A stretch of 64,000 bases of DNA, taken from the NCBI RefSeq assembly GCF_013177695.1, contig NZ_WOEY01000035.1, forward strand, positions 1-64,000. The letters are read 5' to 3'. A program made the position numbers and the translations under genes. The stretch's first letter is position 1, and every line of letters begins with the position of its first letter. Source of the DNA: Paraburkholderia solitsugae (GTDB lineage Bacteria; Pseudomonadota; Gammaproteobacteria; Burkholderiales; Burkholderiaceae). Below the pieces are notes generated by a model. The model was given only the letters and a program-made list of their open reading frames with translations. It was not told the DNA's origin and searched no databases. Positions 61,440-64,000 of this stretch are shown here, one piece after another.

Positions 61440-62228
61440 TTACTTCGCGATGATGTCGCGCTTGAAATACTTCTGCGACAGATTGCTGAGCGTACCGTTT
61501 TTCTTCAAAGCGTCGAGCGCGGCATCGATCTTTCCGGCCAACCCCTTGTCGCCTTTACGCAAGCCGAAACCCGTCCCTTCGCCAAGCGTTGCCGGATCGC
61601 TGAGCGGCTGGCCGACAATCGCATAGTCGTGGCCTGCGGGCTTGTTCAGGAAACCATCCTCAACAGTCTGCGCTTCCTGGACGGCAGCATCCAGGCGTCC
61701 GGCCACGAGGTCGGCATACACCTGATCCTGGTCCTGATACGAGACGATCGATACGCCCGCATTCGCCCAATGGGCCTTGAGGAAATCCTCTTGCGACGAT
61801 CCCTGCAGGACGCCGACGCGTTTGCCCTGCAGGCTCTTCACATCTGGCAGCAACGGGGAACCACGCTTGGCCACCATCACGATCGGCACCACGTAGATCG
61901 GCGGCGTGAAATCGATGGACTGTTTGCGCTTGTCCGTGATGTTCATCGCGGAATTGACGACGTCGAACTTGCGCGCCTGCAAGGCGGGAATCAGGCCGTC
62001 GAACGAATTCTCCACCCACTCGCACTTCACGGCCATCTTTGCGCAAACCGCGTTGCCGACGTCGACGTCGAATCCCTGCAACTGCCCCGTCGGCGACTTG
62101 CTCTCGAACGGCGGATACGCTGCTTCGATGCCGAAACGCAAGGTGCTTTGAGTCTCCGCGCTAACGGTGTCGACCGAACCGATTAACGCAGCCGCGACGA
62201 AAAGTGACAGTGAAAGCTTCAGAGGCAT
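61440..62228 (-). CDS. Periplasmic basic amino acid-binding protein (HisJ/ArgT type)
   Basis: A 262-residue family-3 ABC binding protein with signal peptide MPLKLSLSLFVAAALIGSVDTVSA. It matches the protein at 25684-26466 almost end to end (YPPFESKSPTGQLQGFDVDVGNAVC, NSAMNITDKRKQSIDFT, SIVSYQDQDQVYADLVAGRLDA), so the two likely bind related basic amino acids. It is first in a leftward pair with the D-amino acid dehydrogenase and may deliver D-arginine to a transporter encoded elsewhere, such as 30540-32665. Confidence 0.87.
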   Translation of the reverse strand: MPLKLSLSLFVAAALIGSVDTVSAETQSTLRFGIEAAYPPFESKSPTGQLQGFDVDVGNAVCAKMAVKCEWVENSFDGLIPALQARKFDVVNSAMNITDKRKQSIDFTPPIYVVPIVMVAKRGSPLLPDVKSLQGKRVGVLQGSSQEDFLKAHWANAGVSIVSYQDQDQVYADLVAGRLDAAVQEAQTVEDGFLNKPAGHDYAIVGQPLSDPATLGEGTGFGLRKGDKGLAGKIDAALDALKKNGTLSNLSQKYFKRDIIAK

Positions 62229-62394
62229 GATGGTTCCCAGTGTGGTTGAAGGGTCGCAAATTCAGGGCGCGAACTGACGCAAACGGCGCAACGTCGAGAA
62301 GCCGCGTGAAAGGCAAAAGAGATCGGCCTCTCACACGCGCTCTGGAACAACAGTCTATTCTGGACATTGGCAATTGCAAGCGATTTTCAAAAAT

Positions 62395-62415
62395 AAAAGT
62401 CCAAATTGGACTTTT
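62395..62415. promoter_or_regulatory. Perfect 21-bp palindrome in the dauB divergent promoter
   Basis: Halves AAAAGTCCAA and TTGGACTTTT flank a single central A. The site lies 56 bp before the DauB-like start and 167 bp before the leftward binding-protein start. A related half (TCTGGACATTGG) is at about 62360. Position and symmetry suggest the operator of the DauR-like regulator encoded at 63554 or of another local repressor. Confidence 0.55.
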
Positions 62416-62470
62416 TGACTTTAGAATCGTGCTGACGCCGCAAGCCGGCAACGATCTGGAGAGCAGGCCC

Positions 62471-63442
62471 ATGAACAACACAGACAAAGTATTCCCGTTG
62501 ATCGTCCAGCAGGACGCAGTGCGCAACGCACTGCCCCATCTCGATGTGCGCGGTGCGTTGACACGCATGTTTCTCGCGCTGGCCAACGACGCCGCGGTGC
62601 AGCCGCCTCAGACCTTCACCCCCTTTCCGCAAGGGGCCGGCGATTTCATTACGTACCTCGGGGTCATGGCGGACGCCAAGGTGTTCGGCGCCAAGTTGTC
62701 GCCGTACATCGTGACCGAATCGAAGCCGGTCATTACGGCGTGGACGGCACTGATGTCGATGGAAACGGGTCAGCCTTTGATGTGGTGCGATGCGGGTCTG
62801 CTCACCATCGAGCGCACTGCCGGCGCGACCGCACTCGCCGTGGATCACCTTGCGGCGGCCGACGCGCGCCGGCTCGCCATCGTCGGCGCGGGCGCGGTGG
62901 GACAGGCTCATGTGCGCCACCTCGCGGCACTCCGGCCATGGGACTCGATCAACGTGTTTTCACCCGGGCTAGCAGGGAACGAATCGAAGCGTGCAGCGGT
63001 GCATGCCCTTCATGAACGTGTACGGGTTTGCGCCACGCTTGAAGATTGCTTGCGCGATGCCGATGTGGTGGCGTTGTGCACATCCTCGGGCACGCCGGTA
63101 CTAGCGGAGAAAATGCTGACGAAGCCGGCGCTCATTACGTCGATCAGCACGAATGTAGCGAATGCTCACGAAATTCCGCCCGCGTGGCTTCCGGACATGG
63201 ACGTCTATTGCGACTACCGGCAAACCACGCCTGCCAGCGCGGGGGAAATGAAATTGGCGGCGCAGTTGCATGACTGGTCGCCGGAAAGCGTGCTCGGCGA
63301 CCTGCCTAAGCTGGTAGCCGGCACAGCCAGAAAATCCTCCGGGCGACAGCACGCGTTTTTCCGCTCAATTGGGCTCGGACTGGAAGACGTCGCGATCGCC
63401 AACGAACTATTCAGACACATAGCCGGGCAGCACAGCGGTTAA
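62471..63442 (+). CDS. dauB: Ornithine cyclodeaminase/mu-crystallin-family dehydrogenase (DauB-like)
   Basis: A 323-residue NAD(P)-dependent enzyme of the ornithine cyclodeaminase/mu-crystallin family. The nucleotide motif is IVGAGAVGQAHVRHL (about 137-151). The N-terminal substrate domain has ALTRMFLALAND and TYLGVMADAKVFGAK. In pseudomonads the DauB member of this family reductively aminates 2-ketoarginine to L-arginine. The adjoining DauR-like regulator and D-amino acid dehydrogenase support that role here. Other family roles are ornithine cyclodeaminase or pyrroline-2-carboxylate reductase. ATG at 62471 has GGAGAG upstream; the frame is open to 62240. Confidence 0.72.
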   Translation: MNNTDKVFPLIVQQDAVRNALPHLDVRGALTRMFLALANDAAVQPPQTFTPFPQGAGDFITYLGVMADAKVFGAKLSPYIVTESKPVITAWTALMSMETGQPLMWCDAGLLTIERTAGATALAVDHLAAADARRLAIVGAGAVGQAHVRHLAALRPWDSINVFSPGLAGNESKRAAVHALHERVRVCATLEDCLRDADVVALCTSSGTPVLAEKMLTKPALITSISTNVANAHEIPPAWLPDMDVYCDYRQTTPASAGEMKLAAQLHDWSPESVLGDLPKLVAGTARKSSGRQHAFFRSIGLGLEDVAIANELFRHIAGQHSG

Positions 63443-63553
63443 GACAAAGGCCGGTGCGCCGCTCATGGCAAAATGGCGCGCAACATCCGGATTCGCAGCA
63501 TCGTGGCGCAACACGGTGCAGACTTTCCGAAAACTGGAATTTCACTCACCTCT

Positions 63554-64000
63554 ATGCGCAAAACAAAGACAACGGCTGCACGCAGGCTTCTTCTGGATCG
63601 ATACGGCCGTGTCGCCGACGGTATCGCGCTGCTGTTTTTTCCGTACGTTGAAATCGTCCTTCATGACCTGCAAAGCCAGACGATTGCCTACATAGCCAAT
63701 AACCTGTCGAAGCGCGAACTGGGCGACGAATCGGCACTGGAAGAAATCGACCATTCGGCGGAGTCAGGCACGATCGGTCCATACGAAAAAATCAATTGGG
63801 ATGGCAGGCGGATGCGCTGCGTCAGCACGGTACTCTTTGACGACGCTGGCGTGGCCGTTGGTGTGATGTGCGTGAACTACAACATTGCGGTCTTCGAGGA
63901 CATGAAACATGTCATCGACCGCGTGATCTCCGGCGCCGGCGTGATCAAGCAGCCAGAGGAGTTATTCAAGGACGACTGGCAAGAACGCATCAACACGTTT
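63554..64000 (+). CDS. dauR: DauR/YheO-family PAS-HTH regulator, N-terminal part (cut by window edge)
   Basis: The first 149 codons of a regulator of the YheO-like PAS family, running off the right edge. The PAS-like domain (about residues 12-125) shows VADGIALLFFPYVEIVLHDL, IAYIANNLSKRELGDES and VLFDDAGVAVGVMCVNYNI, the pattern of D-arginine utilisation repressor DauR. The C-terminal HTH would be outside. It lies 111 bp after the DauB-like gene in the same direction, as in dauBAR. The function is assigned from family and context. Confidence 0.75.
   Translation, partial: MRKTKTTAARRLLLDRYGRVADGIALLFFPYVEIVLHDLQSQTIAYIANNLSKRELGDESALEEIDHSAESGTIGPYEKINWDGRRMRCVSTVLFDDAGVAVGVMCVNYNIAVFEDMKHVIDRVISGAGVIKQPEELFKDDWQERINTF

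Overview
The window reads as a chromosomal catabolic region of a Burkholderiaceae member (Burkholderia, Paraburkholderia or Caballeronia type). This is inferred from high third-position GC, a Burkholderia-style trimeric porin, acetone carboxylase genes, an ArsR/Acr3/ArsC/ArsH cluster and abundant LysR and MFS/ABC uptake genes. No rRNA, tRNA or CRISPR array was seen. Both ends cut genes: an IS630-type transposase at the left and a DauR-like regulator at the right.

Region 1 (0.3-11.7 kb) is a hexuronate/aldarate regulon: uronate dehydrogenase, FCD-type GntR regulator, IlvD/Edd dehydratase, D-2-hydroxyacid dehydrogenase, DapA-family enzyme, two MFS carriers, a GarD/UxaA-type dehydratase and an SMP-30 lactonase. 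It is arranged around two divergent promoters that share a 14-bp operator, present three times. Region 2 (11.7-21.5 kb) is an acetone carboxylase operon (acxA-acxB-acxC order) behind a clear sigma-54 promoter, flanked by two paralogous AcoR/AcxR-type activators. Region 3 (21.8-24.1 kb) holds small unknown genes, a periplasmic binding protein and a decayed NarL-type regulator end. It is a degenerate copy of the signalling locus in region 6.

Region 4 (24.3-40.9 kb) is an arginine region: LysR genes, arginine-type binding proteins, porin, guanidinobutyrase, a polar amino acid ABC transporter, a polyamine-type ABC transporter, an aldehyde dehydrogenase and a 2-ketoarginine decarboxylase-like TPP enzyme. 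An 18-bp palindromic operator is shared by its two ends. Region 5 (41.4-50.4 kb) is mixed: an orphan sugar-binding protein, an LRR-protein kinase, a DNA alkyltransferase, the arsenic operon, small enzymes and a truncated hydrolase remnant.

Region 6 (50.7-57.4 kb) is an intact signalling module: binding protein, small protein, hybrid kinase, REC-PAS-PAS kinase and NarL regulator. The last four genes run in one direction and the last three overlap by 4 bp. It is followed by paired operator repeats and a candidate structured RNA with a strong terminator, then a complete IS630 element (57.5-58.55 kb). Region 7 (58.6-64 kb) is a D-amino acid locus resembling dauBAR: LysR, cupin, FAD D-amino acid dehydrogenase, arginine-type binding protein, an ornithine-cyclodeaminase-family DauB-like enzyme and a DauR-like regulator.

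Together regions 4 and 7 could take D-arginine to 2-ketoarginine, 4-guanidinobutyraldehyde, 4-guanidinobutyrate and then GABA plus urea without an arginine transaminase. The most novel item is the duplicated binding-protein/small-protein/NarL signalling module with conserved operator pairs spaced 22 bp apart.
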